From the IMG/VR virus record IMGVR_UViG_3300046777_002257, positions 1 to 30,699 of that record: a stretch of DNA of 30,699 bases. The stretch is one strand, 5' to 3'. The notes below the pieces were generated by a model that saw only the letters and a program-made list of their open reading frames with translations, was not told where the DNA came from and searched no databases. The DNA comes from a virus. Of this stretch, positions 17,273 to 24,156 are shown in pieces (within the stretch, counting starts at the first letter, position 1; each line of letters starts with the position of its first letter). Both the position numbers and the translations under genes were made by a program.

Positions 17273-18159
17273 TGGCATCCCTAACCCCAACACCTAAGCA
17301 GCAATTCTTTGATGCCAGCGGCAACACGCTGGTGGCCGGCAAGATTTACACGTACGCCGCCGGCACAACGACGCCGATTACGACCTACACCAGCCAAGCA
17401 GCCACGTCGGCCAACACGAACCCGATTATTCTGGACGCCCAAGGGCGCTGCGAAATTTGGTTGCTGCCAACACTAGCGTACAAGTACGTGGTGACGGATG
17501 CCAACGATGTTCAGCAGTATACGGTCGACAATATCGTTGTACCGCCAGACACGCTGTCGTTTGGATCGCCCCCGCCGATTGGCAACGTGTCGCCTAACAC
17601 CGGCGCATTCACCACGTTATCGGCCACCGGCGATGTGACTTTCACGGGTTTTGGCTATACTCAGTTGCAGACTGGCGGTACGGTTGACCGCCCGGCGGTG
17701 CCGGCAGCCGGCATGATTCGCTACAACACGTCGCTGGGGCAGTTTGAAGGGTTTAGTGCTACAGGCTGGGGCGCGATCGGCAGCGCCGGCGCAACCGGTG
17801 GCGGTCTGAATCAGATTTTTTACCAAAACGACCAGACAATTACCGCCAGCTACACCATATCCGCCACCAAAAATGCTATGTCGACCGGCCCGTTGACGTA
17901 CGGCGCGGCATTCGACGGTACGGGCAGCATTGCAGGTACGACGCTGACGATCACGGCGGTAGCCGCAGGCATCCTGGCGGTCGGCACGGTAATACAAGGT
18001 ACAGGCGTGACAGCAGGCACGACGATCACGGCATACGGTACTGGCACGGGCGGCGCGGGCACTTACACGGTCGGCACGTCGCAGTCGGTGTCATCCACTA
18101 ACATTACCGCACCGATCGTTGTGACCGTCCCCAACGGTTGCAAGTGGGTCGTTCTCTAA
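17272..18159 (+). CDS. Tail protein with head-binding-like N-terminus
   Basis: A 295-residue protein. The first 90 residues ([21 protein letters not shown], then [44 protein letters not shown]) form the widespread N-terminal domain that fixes tailspikes and fibres to podovirus virions. The following part ([29 protein letters not shown]) is the linker seen in collar or fibre proteins, then Gly/Thr-rich strands. The C-terminus ([13 protein letters not shown]) resembles that of the long fibre at 9314-12775. It lacks the enzymatic depolymerase domain of classical tailspikes, so it may be a short fibre or an adaptor for other receptor-binding proteins. Confidence 0.82.
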   Translation: MASLTPTPKQQFFDASGNTLVAGKIYTYAAGTTTPITTYTSQAATSANTNPIILDAQGRCEIWLLPTLAYKYVVTDANDVQQYTVDNIVVPPDTLSFGSPPPIGNVSPNTGAFTTLSATGDVTFTGFGYTQLQTGGTVDRPAVPAAGMIRYNTSLGQFEGFSATGWGAIGSAGATGGGLNQIFYQNDQTITASYTISATKNAMSTGPLTYGAAFDGTGSIAGTTLTITAVAAGILAVGTVIQGTGVTAGTTITAYGTGTGGAGTYTVGTSQSVSSTNITAPIVVTVPNGCKWVVL

Positions 18160-18168
18160 GGAGTTCAC

Positions 18169-18798
18169 ATGGCAAGTTTTATCACCGCCGGCAATGCGAC
18201 AAATGGGATGCAAGTCTCGTCCGATAACACCGGCATTCTTGAGCTAAAGTCCGGCACGGGCAGCGGCACAACGGCGGTTAGCATTAGTACGTCGCAAGTG
18301 GTGACCGGCACGGCAGGCAATTTGATGCTGATCAGCGGTACTTCAGTTGCGACCACATCCGGCACAGCGATTGATTTAAGCACGACTATTCCGTCGTGGG
18401 TGAAACGCATTACGGTGATGTTTAGTGGTGTTAGTACAAACGGCACTGCTAGAGTTTGTATTCAGGTAGGATCGGGTAGCTATACAACATCTGGATATTT
18501 AGGCGCGGAGACACAGCAAACAAATGCAGGAACGGTTACCGGCGCGAACAATGGTGGAGCCTTCTTGCTGGATGATGCCACTAACGCTGCGGCGGTCAGA
18601 TATGGTCATTGTGTGCTTACAAATATTACTGGAAACACTTGGGTTCAGTCTTCCGTTATGGCACGATCAGATGGCATTTCAACTAACATAAGTGGTGGTT
18701 CGATAGCCCTCTCTGGGGTCTTAGACCGCATTCGCATCACTACAACAAACGGCACTGACACCTTCGACGCCGGTACAGCTAACATCCTTTATGAGTGA
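18169..18798 (+). CDS. Tail protein paralogue A
   Basis: A 209-residue protein with AAGGAG before the ATG. It belongs to a set of three related proteins in this window (with 19340-19936 and 20079-20702). They share a middle block (SGT.VA.TSGTAID, IPSW.KRITVMF.GVST.GT) and a C-terminal block (LDR.RITT.NGTDTFDAG..NILYE), while the N-terminus and the roughly 90 residues between the blocks differ. This copy is the most diverged at the shared ends. Beta-rich composition and position after a head-binding tail gene suggest tail tip or receptor-binding subunits. The exact family is unknown to me. Confidence 0.75.
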   Translation: MASFITAGNATNGMQVSSDNTGILELKSGTGSGTTAVSISTSQVVTGTAGNLMLISGTSVATTSGTAIDLSTTIPSWVKRITVMFSGVSTNGTARVCIQVGSGSYTTSGYLGAETQQTNAGTVTGANNGGAFLLDDATNAAAVRYGHCVLTNITGNTWVQSSVMARSDGISTNISGGSIALSGVLDRIRITTTNGTDTFDAGTANILYE

Positions 18799-18806
18799 GG
18801 TCTATC

Positions 18807-19343
18807 ATGCGTATCGTAGAAAATGTCGAACTATTACCGCCAGATCGTAAGACTGCGCTTGCTATAGGTTCGACTTTTTTCTACACAGGCGTACCATGTA
18901 AACGCGGTCATATTGCTAAACGCCGCGCGGATAAAAACAGCTGTCTTGAGTGTATTCGCATAGCGACTTACAGATATAAGCAAACGGACATAGCAAAAGC
19001 TGTAGCGGCGGCGCGGGTAACTGAACTAAAAAGTACCGGCGAATGGGAAAAAGCGGTGACTAGCCGTACGCTAAAACATTACTACGGCATTACGTTGGTC
19101 GAATATGAAAATTTGTTGGTTGCGCAAAATGGTGTATGCGCTATATGTCGGCAAGCGGAAACTTCTACAGATCCTAAGCTCAACCGACCACGTCGGCTAG
19201 CAGTTGATCACTGTCATACAACCGGTAAAATTCGCGGATTACTTTGTTTGGCTTGCAATACGGCTATAGGCAAGCTAAAAGATGACCCACAACTTATTGA
19301 GCGGGCAGCTGCATACGTTCGCAACGAAGGAGATATCAATTGA
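18807..19343 (+). CDS. HNH endonuclease, endonuclease VII-like (178 aa)
   Basis: A 178-residue nuclease. An N-terminal treble-clef-like zinc site is visible (Cys31, His35, Cys46, Cys49 in the pattern PCKRGH...CLEC). The C-terminal half is the endonuclease VII-like HNH domain: YGITLVEYENLLVAQNGVC, the Cys pair CAIC, then the ββα-metal core LAVDHCHTTGKIRGLLC and LACNTAIGKLKDDP. Freestanding genes of this type are homing-like selfish elements in phages. The start at 18807 sits in a leader identical to that of the 45-residue gene at 19945, so its first codons appear borrowed from a displaced copy. The stop overlaps a TTG start of the next tail paralogue. Confidence 0.9.
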   Translation: MRIVENVELLPPDRKTALAIGSTFFYTGVPCKRGHIAKRRADKNSCLECIRIATYRYKQTDIAKAVAAARVTELKSTGEWEKAVTSRTLKHYYGITLVEYENLLVAQNGVCAICRQAETSTDPKLNRPRRLAVDHCHTTGKIRGLLCLACNTAIGKLKDDPQLIERAAAYVRNEGDIN

Positions 19344-19936
19344 GCATCGGTTTGAAAGGTAATAATGACGGCTCGGGTGCCGTCCAGATCGGCGGCTCGG
19401 ATGCGATTACGATCAGCACGGGTCTGAGCACCACGTTTGCGGGTACGGCCACGGTGCCGACTGGCACGCTGTACCCCATCGTCAGTGGCACTGCTGTTGC
19501 TTCTACCTCTGGTACGGCTATTGATTTCACTGGTATTCCTTCGTGGGTGAAGCGGATTACGGTGATGTTTAATGGTGTTAGTACGACCGGCACATCGAAT
19601 TTCCAAATACAAATTGGATCTGGCAGCGTAGATACAACTTCAACTTATTCCGGCTCGTTAAGTTTTTTGGCAGGCACTGTCGTATCTACGGCGTATACAA
19701 CGGGTTTTCTTGTTGTTTCGCCGTTAGCGGCAAGTCTTATGTCTGGCGCGTCTAGTCTTACTTTGGTATCAGGAAATATTTGGGCTTTTTCTTCAACAGT
19801 TGCTAGAAGTGATGGTGCTACAGGCGTTGCTGGAGGAAGTAAATCACTCTCTGGCACTCTAGACCGCGTTCGCATCACCACCGTCAACGGCACAGACACT
19901 TTTGACGCCGGCAGCATCAACATTCTCTATGAGTGA
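19340..19936 (+). CDS. Tail protein paralogue B (TTG start)
   Basis: A 198-residue relative of the tail proteins at 18169-18798 and 20079-20702. Its start is TTG, overlapping the HNH stop, with AAGGAGAT 5 nt upstream lying inside the HNH gene. No other start before the shared domain is available. It shares the IPSWVKRITVMF block and the C-terminal NGTDTFDAGSINILYE block. Between them a central segment of about 90 residues is unrelated to paralogue A (FQIQIGSGSVDTTSTYSG and after). The start being supplied by the upstream HNH gene suggests that this end was remodelled when the HNH gene entered. A structural tail role is inferred. Confidence 0.75.
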   Translation: MSIGLKGNNDGSGAVQIGGSDAITISTGLSTTFAGTATVPTGTLYPIVSGTAVASTSGTAIDFTGIPSWVKRITVMFNGVSTTGTSNFQIQIGSGSVDTTSTYSGSLSFLAGTVVSTAYTTGFLVVSPLAASLMSGASSLTLVSGNIWAFSSTVARSDGATGVAGGSKSLSGTLDRVRITTVNGTDTFDAGSINILYE

Positions 19937-19944
19937 GGTCTATC

Positions 19945-20082
19945 ATGCGTATTGAAGTCAACGTCCAGACCGGCGAGATCAAATACATCGAAGAAGACGC
20001 GCCGGCAGCTGTTGAGCCTGCGCCTGAGCCGGCACCGGCACCGGCGACTTTGCCAGATACGATTGATGGGAGCGCAGCATGA
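19945..20082 (+). CDS. Small acidic Pro/Ala-rich protein (45 aa)
   Basis: A 45-residue protein. The N-terminus (MRIEVNVQTGEIKYIEEDAP) is a small conserved phage pattern, and the rest is Ala-Pro-Glu repeats. The ATG lies 8 nt after the stop of paralogue B with GAGGTC upstream, and the stop overlaps the next ATG (ATGA). Proteins with this start are often encoded among phage tail genes. The function is unknown, with tail assembly a possibility. The identical leader in front of the HNH gene suggests that a second copy once existed there. Confidence 0.7.
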   Translation: MRIEVNVQTGEIKYIEEDAPAAVEPAPEPAPAPATLPDTIDGSAA

Positions 20083-20702
20083 CAGTTACGATTGACGGCA
20101 CTAATGGCATAACGACCCCGTCACCGGTCGTCGTCCAAGGTTCGACCTCGGGCGCCATTACTTTGGCAGCGCCTGCTGTCGCAGGCACTAACACGCAGAC
20201 GCTGGTCGCAACGACGGGTACGCTCGCGCCGATTGTTAGCGGCACGGCTGTCGCATCAACTAGCGGCACGTCAATCGACTTCACCGGCATTCCTTCGTGG
20301 GCGAAGCGTATTACCGTGATGTTTAGTGGGGTTAGTACGAACGGGACAAGCAATCTATTATTTCAGCTAGGCGACTCAGGCGGTATTGAAGCAACTGGCT
20401 ATCTTGGGGCAGGTGGAACTAGCAGTGCAGGTTCGTTCAATTCCGCAAACTATACAACTGGTTTCGGGCTTAATGTTGCGGCAGCAGCTAACCTTGTCAA
20501 TGGTTCGTTAATGTTGACATTGTTAGATTCCGCAACTAACACATGGGCGGCTGCTGGTAATTTTTCGCTTTCTAACGGTGCAAACAATGCGTTGACTTCG
20601 GGTAGCAAAGCACTTTCAGCAACCCTAGACCGCGTTCGCATCACCACCGTCAACGGCACTGACACCTTCGACGCCGGCAGCATCAACATCCTTTATGAGT
20701 GA
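20079..20702 (+). CDS. Tail protein paralogue C
   Basis: A 207-residue tail protein, third member of the set. The N-terminus (TVTIDGTNGITTPSPVVVQG) is a widespread start for phage tail-fibre-related proteins. The middle block (SGTAVASTSGTSIDFTGIPSW) and the final 78 nt are almost identical to paralogue B, differing at few bases, while the segment between is unrelated. This pattern looks like recombination between copies that swap a variable centre. It is followed by the lysis genes after 3 nt. Confidence 0.75.
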   Translation: MTVTIDGTNGITTPSPVVVQGSTSGAITLAAPAVAGTNTQTLVATTGTLAPIVSGTAVASTSGTSIDFTGIPSWAKRITVMFSGVSTNGTSNLLFQLGDSGGIEATGYLGAGGTSSAGSFNSANYTTGFGLNVAAAANLVNGSLMLTLLDSATNTWAAAGNFSLSNGANNALTSGSKALSATLDRVRITTVNGTDTFDAGSINILYE

Positions 20703-20705
20703 CGT

Positions 20706-20927
20706 ATGGACTCACAGGTGCTGTTTAACATCGCTGTGGCGGTTGCAGGATTCTTCGGAGGCTGGGTGCTAAACAACATCCACAAGTCGCTGGACCGGCT
20801 GGACGTAGACGTGCGCGCTATGCCGCACACCTACGTCAGCCGCGAGGATTACCGCGACGACATGCGCGAGGTCAAAGAGATGTTGGGTAAAATTTTTGAC
20901 CGTTTGGAGTCCAAACAGGACAAATAA
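20706..20927 (+). CDS. Small membrane protein of the lysis cassette
   Basis: A 73-residue protein. Residues about 6-24 (LFNIAVAVAGFFGGWVLNN) form one transmembrane helix, followed by a charged, mostly helical tail (SREDYRDDMREVKEMLGKIFDRLES). Proteins of this form occur next to holin and endolysin genes in many phages, and their role is not settled: antiholin, holin partner or another lysis accessory. It is followed by AAGGAGG and the holin candidate. Confidence 0.7.
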   Translation: MDSQVLFNIAVAVAGFFGGWVLNNIHKSLDRLDVDVRAMPHTYVSREDYRDDMREVKEMLGKIFDRLESKQDK

Positions 20928-20936
20928 GGAGGCAGT

Positions 20937-21101
20937 ATGAAAAACTATATTCTGGACCGTGCTAAAGAGCCGTCCACCTGGCGTGGCGTCATCCTGTTCT
21001 TGACCGCGATTGGCGTGCCGATCGCTCCTGAACTGCAGACGGCCATCGTATCCGCAGGCTTGGGGCTTGCCGGCCTGATCGGCGTCGCTACCAAAGGATG
21101 A
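20937..21101 (+). CDS. Small holin candidate (54 aa)
   Basis: A 54-residue protein with a strong site (AAGGAGGC) and an ATGA overlap with the endolysin. Two hydrophobic stretches are seen, about residues 17-30 (GVILFLTAIGVPIA) and 37-51 (AIVSAGLGLAGLIGV), separated by a short Pro-Glu turn, with Lys at both ends. Two short transmembrane segments and the position directly before an endolysin fit a small class II type holin, which opens the inner membrane at the time of lysis. No direct family match is claimed. Confidence 0.68.
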   Translation: MKNYILDRAKEPSTWRGVILFLTAIGVPIAPELQTAIVSAGLGLAGLIGVATKG

Positions 21102-21517
21102 TCAACTCCCGCGACTTGACGGAGCTCATCCCGCCAGCACGGGCGCGTGCCGAGAAGTTTCTGTCGTTAGCCAAAGCCGCCGGCATTGATCTGCTAGTAA
21201 CGTCGACCTACCGCGATGCGGCCAGCCAAGACGCGCTATACGCGCAAGGCCGCACCGCGCCAGGTAAGATCGTCACTAACGCTAAAGCCGGTCAATCTTG
21301 GCACAACTGGCGCTGCGCGTTGGACGTTGTGCCAATCCGTAACGGCAAGCCAGTGTGGGACGTCAAAGACCCAATCTGGCAAACCGTAGGCGCGTTAGGC
21401 AAACAAGCCGGGTTAGAGTGGGCCGGTGACTGGAAGCGGTTTAAAGAGTTCCCGCACTTTCAGTACACCGGCGGCATGACGTTAGCGCAGCTGCAAGCGG
21501 GCGCCAAAATCGTTTAG
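21098..21517 (+). CDS. Endolysin, peptidase M15 (VanY-like)
   Basis: A 139-residue cell-wall peptidase of the M15 (D-Ala-D-Ala carboxypeptidase / L-Ala-D-Glu endopeptidase) type. Zinc ligands are in place: His69 in SWHNWRCALD, Asp76 a few residues on, and His120 in EFPHFQ, with Glu117 as a candidate catalytic residue. TSTYRDAASQDALYAQGR is the typical upstream block. It lacks a signal peptide, so it would need the holin to reach peptidoglycan. Its stop overlaps by 4 nt the stop of the convergent early gene. I see no spanin gene nearby. Confidence 0.92.
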   Translation: MINSRDLTELIPPARARAEKFLSLAKAAGIDLLVTSTYRDAASQDALYAQGRTAPGKIVTNAKAGQSWHNWRCALDVVPIRNGKPVWDVKDPIWQTVGALGKQAGLEWAGDWKRFKEFPHFQYTGGMTLAQLQAGAKIV

Positions 21518-21696
21518 ATAGCCAGCAGTCGCTCCAGTATTTTAGTGATGGGCGACTGCTTGATCGGGCGCACGCTAAGAATAATATCTTGCACAAAACG
21601 CTCTTCAGGCGTCGCCGGGCGTGAGTAGAGTTGCGGCACATAGTGCGCGCCGATTTTGGGCGGGTCTTCTCGGATAAAGTTTCCGTCACGAAGCAT
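21514..21696 (-). CDS. Small hypothetical early protein (60 aa)
   Basis: The last gene of the minus-strand operon, 60 residues. The start at 21696 is chosen for the AGGAGG 7 nt upstream (a longer frame runs back to 21735 inside the zinc-ribbon gene). The sequence includes REDPPKIGAHYVPQLYSRPA, then TPEERFVQDIIL. The function is unknown and no motif is recognised. Its stop overlaps the endolysin stop, tail to tail. A 9-bp inverted repeat (21524-21560) lies within its last codons. Confidence 0.65.
   Translation of the reverse strand: MLRDGNFIREDPPKIGAHYVPQLYSRPATPEERFVQDIILSVRPIKQSPITKILERLLAI
21524..21560. terminator. Inverted repeat at the convergent junction
   Basis: AGCAGTCGC (21524-21532) and GCGACTGCT (21552-21560) are perfect inverted repeats. 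With an extra C-G and a G-U pair the stem reaches 11 positions around a 15-nt loop. It sits just where the late plus-strand and early minus-strand transcripts meet. No T-run is present in either direction, so it is a hairpin that might aid stop or stability of the converging messages, not a proven terminator. Confidence 0.4.
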
Positions 21697-21910
21697 CTTT
21701 AGTCCTCCTGTCTTCGTTAGCGCGTCGAGTCTCAACGCGGTTCAGTTTAGCGGCTTTGACCGCCTCAGGGGTATAGGTAATGTGCATCCAAACCTCAGCG
21801 CTATAGCCGCCATAGCCGCAATTCGGGCAGCGGTGCTGACGTCGGACACCACCAGGTTGTGGTTGCGTGTTGACGACGCGTGTGCGTGTGTTGCATTCAG
21901 GGCATTTCAT
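21686..21910 (-). CDS. Zinc-ribbon protein, NrdR-like N-terminus (74 aa)
   Basis: A 74-residue protein starting at 21910, where ATG overlaps the upstream stop (ATGA). Cys3, Cys6, Cys28 and Cys31 form a zinc ribbon (MKCPEC, then RCPNCGYGG), and the start (RTRVVNTQPQPGGVRRQHRC) is close to the zinc ribbon of the NrdR regulator, but the ATP-cone domain is absent. Small phage zinc ribbons of this type could bind nucleic acid or a host transcription factor, as the phage Ogr/Delta activators do. The function is inferred. Confidence 0.75.
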   Translation of the reverse strand: MKCPECNTRTRVVNTQPQPGGVRRQHRCPNCGYGGYSAEVWMHITYTPEAVKAAKLNRVETRRANEDRRTKDAS

Positions 21911-22191
21911 GATCGCCCCCTTGCGCGGATAGCATCGGCACACCAGCCAGCCAGCACATCTTCGTTTTCATATTCGCTGTCTATGTTGTCACACACCTTC
22001 GCGCATTCTTCGCGCTCGGCTCTTGCGCCAGCAGCCCACGCAAGATTTACGAGCATGAACACTTCTTCGCCGCACGGGTACTCGCCGATGTAAAAAAGCG
22101 TGTCGTTTTCGCTGCGGCCTGATAAACCGCCAATAAACGGCTCTCCAAAACCAGCCTTTCGCGCCATACGGATAATGTCATCTCTGGTCAT
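21907..22191 (-). CDS. Hypothetical early phage protein (94 aa)
   Basis: A 94-residue protein with start and stop both in ATGA overlaps with its neighbours. The N-terminus (TRDDIIRMARKAGFGEPF) and the C-terminal segment (EREECAKVCDNIDSE, then WCADAIRARG) are together a very common pattern among early proteins of phages of Proteobacteria. Three conserved Cys residues near the end could bind metal. The function is not known to me. Confidence 0.75.
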   Translation of the reverse strand: MTRDDIIRMARKAGFGEPFIGGLSGRSENDTLFYIGEYPCGEEVFMLVNLAWAAGARAEREECAKVCDNIDSEYENEDVLAGWCADAIRARGRS

Positions 22192-22382
22192 GGCCGCACC
22201 GCCTCGGCCAGTATCTCTAGCCGTTCACGCGCGTCACGCAAAGCACAATACCGCTGATGCAGGCGCTGCAAGTGTGACACGCGGCGGTCGGTCGACCGCT
22301 CTTCGTTAAGTAGCTTCAGAATGTCGGCTTCGGAAAGTCCGGCGATCTGATCATTCAGCGCGCGCCAGCTTAGTTTTTTCAT
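22188..22382 (-). CDS. Small hypothetical early protein (64 aa)
   Basis: A 64-residue helical protein. The start at 22382 is chosen for the GGTGGAG directly upstream; a longer frame to 22430 would sit inside the coiled-coil gene. The sequence MKKLSWRALNDQIAGLSEAD, then ILKLLNEERSTDRRVSHLQRLHQRY, suggests two to three helices. It overlaps the preceding gene by 32 nt and its stop overlaps the next ATG. No family is recognised. Confidence 0.65.
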   Translation of the reverse strand: MKKLSWRALNDQIAGLSEADILKLLNEERSTDRRVSHLQRLHQRYCALRDARERLEILAEAVRP

Positions 22383-22524
22383 GCTCCACCTTTTCTTCAA
22401 TCTGTTTGACTTTACCCACAGCGCGATCAAAAGCCGCTGCGATCTGGCTGTACTCTTTAGACCGCTGCCGTTTTTCGGCTTGCGCTACCTTGAGCTTAGC
22501 TTTCCAATAGTCAAGGCGTTTCAT
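22351..22524 (-). CDS. Small coiled-coil early protein (57 aa)
   Basis: A 57-residue Lys/Glu/Ala-rich protein, probably a single long coiled coil (DYWKAKLKVAQAEKRQRSKE, then KQIEEKVEHEKTKLARAE). The start has a strong site (GGGAGG) and overlaps the upstream stop as ATGA, which supports it as a true gene. Its end overlaps the next gene by 32 nt. The function is unknown. Confidence 0.65.
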   Translation of the reverse strand: MKRLDYWKAKLKVAQAEKRQRSKEYSQIAAAFDRAVGKVKQIEEKVEHEKTKLARAE

Positions 22525-22718
22525 TCAGTCCTCCCTTTAATCAAATCAATCATTTCCAAGTACGCAGCCTTGCTGTGTTCGTGCGTCTTGGCGTAACACA
22601 TCTCACGCGCCACGTCGTATACGCTTCCCAGCTTGCGCAACAGCACCGCAGCATCGGTATCCAAGTCGCTGCGCGCATGGTCCATCAAGTAATCGGCGTA
22701 CTTGTCGGCTTGTTTCAC
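22521..22718 (-). CDS. Small hypothetical early protein (65 aa, GTG start)
   Basis: A 65-residue helical protein starting with GTG that overlaps the helicase stop (GTGA), with GGAGGAA upstream. The sequence (KQADKYADYLMDHARSDLDTD, AAYLEMIDLIKGRTE) gives no catalytic motif. Its tight coupling to the helicase gene suggests co-translation and perhaps a partner role, which is inference. Confidence 0.65.
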   Translation of the reverse strand: MKQADKYADYLMDHARSDLDTDAAVLLRKLGSVYDVAREMCYAKTHEHSKAAYLEMIDLIKGRTE

Positions 22719-24052
22719 TTCAGTTCCTCCATTGCGATGTCAGATAGCGCTCGTTTGTCGTGAAGCGCTGCCCAGATTTTCTCGTCGATTGTCTTTTCCG
22801 CCAGCAAGAGGTATACCCAGACGTCTTGGGTTTGTCCGCTACGATGCAATCGTCCAACCGTTTGCTCGTACAGCTCCAAGCTCCACGGCAGCGACAAAAA
22901 TACCATGTGTGCTCCGCCGTGCTGTAGGTTAAGTCCATGCCCGGCGCTCTTGGGGTGGACGGCCAATAGCTCAATCTGTCCTCTATTCCAGCGCTCCACG
23001 GCGTCTGCATCATCCAGCGTTTGAACCTTCGGAAAGCGGCGGCGCAGCTCCGCCAGCTCCTCCTGAAACTGGTAAACCAAAAGCGTATTGGCATGTTGAT
23101 TTTCCTCGATCAAGTCTTCTAGCTGGTCGAACTTATGGCTGCTAAACCACACCGCTGTCTGGGTGCTCGTAAACTTCCCCGGCGTAACAGACGCCACACG
23201 CTCGCTGTCATATACGAAACCTGACGCCATCTGTTGCAGCTTCATTGTCACGGCCGCGGCATTGGCGGCAACTGCCTGTGCGTCGGGGAACTGCACCACA
23301 AAGTCCCGTTTCATCCGCTCGTACGGTGCGCGATCATCTAACTGGCTGCGCAGCTCGACGACGTGGCAGGGCGGCAGCTTATCCTTGTAATCGCCCGGCT
23401 CCAAGACATAGGTGGCCGGCTTGATGCGCTGCATAACCAAGGACAACGCGCCCGGTCGCGGCATCCACTCGCCGAAGTCGCGATTCATGCAGACAAAGTA
23501 TTGCTGCAGGAACGCGCCCTTGGCGCGGCCTAAGAGCTTCTCGTCGATAATCTTGCACTGCCCGAACACATCCTCCAAGCCGTTACTGGTGAACGATCCG
23601 GTTAAGCCCCAGCGAATCTTGAACTGGTTGATCACCTTGTGCAGCGCTTTGAACCTGGTACCTGACGGGTTCTTCAGCTTGGTCAGTTCGTCGAACACGA
23701 TGGCGTCAAACGACGACAAGTCTTGCTCGGCCAGCCATTGGATGTTGTCGTAATTAATAACGACAATGTCGGCGTCAGCTTTAAACGCTGCTTCGCGCTG
23801 CGCCGGTGTGCCGACAGCCACCGCCATGCGAATGCCGGGCGCCCACTTGGGTGCTTCAACGGGCCAGACATCGGTGCAAACGCGCTTAGGCGCCAAGACA
23901 AGAAACCGTGCGGCATGGCCATCCATAACCATGTCACGCATCGCCGTCAACGTAATCGCAGTCTTGCCAGCGCCCACAGGCGCCAAGATCATTGCTCGGT
24001 CGCGTTCGTAGAGGAAGTCGGCGGCTTCGTCTTGGTAAGGCCTGAGCTGCAT
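22715..24052 (-). CDS. SNF2-type DEAD/DEAH helicase
   Basis: A 445-residue superfamily 2 helicase with the SNF2-like form found in many phage replication modules. Walker A is APVGAGKT (about residues 24-31), the DEAH-box position is DELTKLKN near residue 121, and the conserved TGSFTSNG (motif III) follows at about 151-158. The second RecA domain ends with the motif VI sequence EQTVGRLHRSGQ near residue 400. In phages with DUF2800 and VRR-NUC genes this helicase is a standard companion, thought to act in DNA replication or recombination. The start is ATG at 24052. The site upstream is GGGG, acceptable but not strong. Confidence 0.9.
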   Translation of the reverse strand: MQLRPYQDEAADFLYERDRAMILAPVGAGKTAITLTAMRDMVMDGHAARFLVLAPKRVCTDVWPVEAPKWAPGIRMAVAVGTPAQREAAFKADADIVVINYDNIQWLAEQDLSSFDAIVFDELTKLKNPSGTRFKALHKVINQFKIRWGLTGSFTSNGLEDVFGQCKIIDEKLLGRAKGAFLQQYFVCMNRDFGEWMPRPGALSLVMQRIKPATYVLEPGDYKDKLPPCHVVELRSQLDDRAPYERMKRDFVVQFPDAQAVAANAAAVTMKLQQMASGFVYDSERVASVTPGKFTSTQTAVWFSSHKFDQLEDLIEENQHANTLLVYQFQEELAELRRRFPKVQTLDDADAVERWNRGQIELLAVHPKSAGHGLNLQHGGAHMVFLSLPWSLELYEQTVGRLHRSGQTQDVWVYLLLAEKTIDEKIWAALHDKRALSDIAMEELK

Positions 24053-24156
24053 TGTCTACCCCAAAAAAGATCGTGTAACTGTCGGTGGCGGTTTTTCTCG
24101 TCTTCAATCGCGCGCTGTTGCGCCGCTAGTCGCTCGCGATCAGTTTGCCACGTCAT
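23989..24156 (-). CDS. Possible small overlapping gene (55 aa)
   Basis: An ATG at 24156 with AAAGGAA upstream opens a 55-codon frame (MTWQTDRERLAAQQRAIEDE, then NRHRQLHDLFWGRQ). It fills the 87-nt gap between the EPVAW-repeat gene and the helicase, and then runs 64 nt into the helicase gene in another frame. The first 35 residues look like a genuine charged helix, and the overlapped part is low-complexity Ser/Thr. The good ribosome binding site favours translation, perhaps with coupling to the helicase. Confidence 0.5.
   Translation of the reverse strand: MTWQTDRERLAAQQRAIEDEKNRHRQLHDLFWGRQCSSGLTKTKPPTSSTNATEQ

Larger units (their letters stand above)
18790..19952 (+). repeat. Paired 25-nt direct repeat at small-gene starts
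   Basis: Bases 18790-18814 and 19928-19952 are identical (25 of 25). Each copy covers the last codons of a tail paralogue, its TGA, the GAGGTC leader and the first codons (ATG CGT AT) of the following gene. After the first copy comes the HNH gene. After the second comes a 45-residue protein gene. The two downstream genes are unrelated after their first codons. Confidence 0.85.

Noticed and set aside
20337-20702. A diversity-generating retroelement acting on the tail paralogues
   Set aside because: No reverse transcriptase or adenine-rich variable/template repeat pair is visible. The centres differ as whole segments and not by point changes at A positions.
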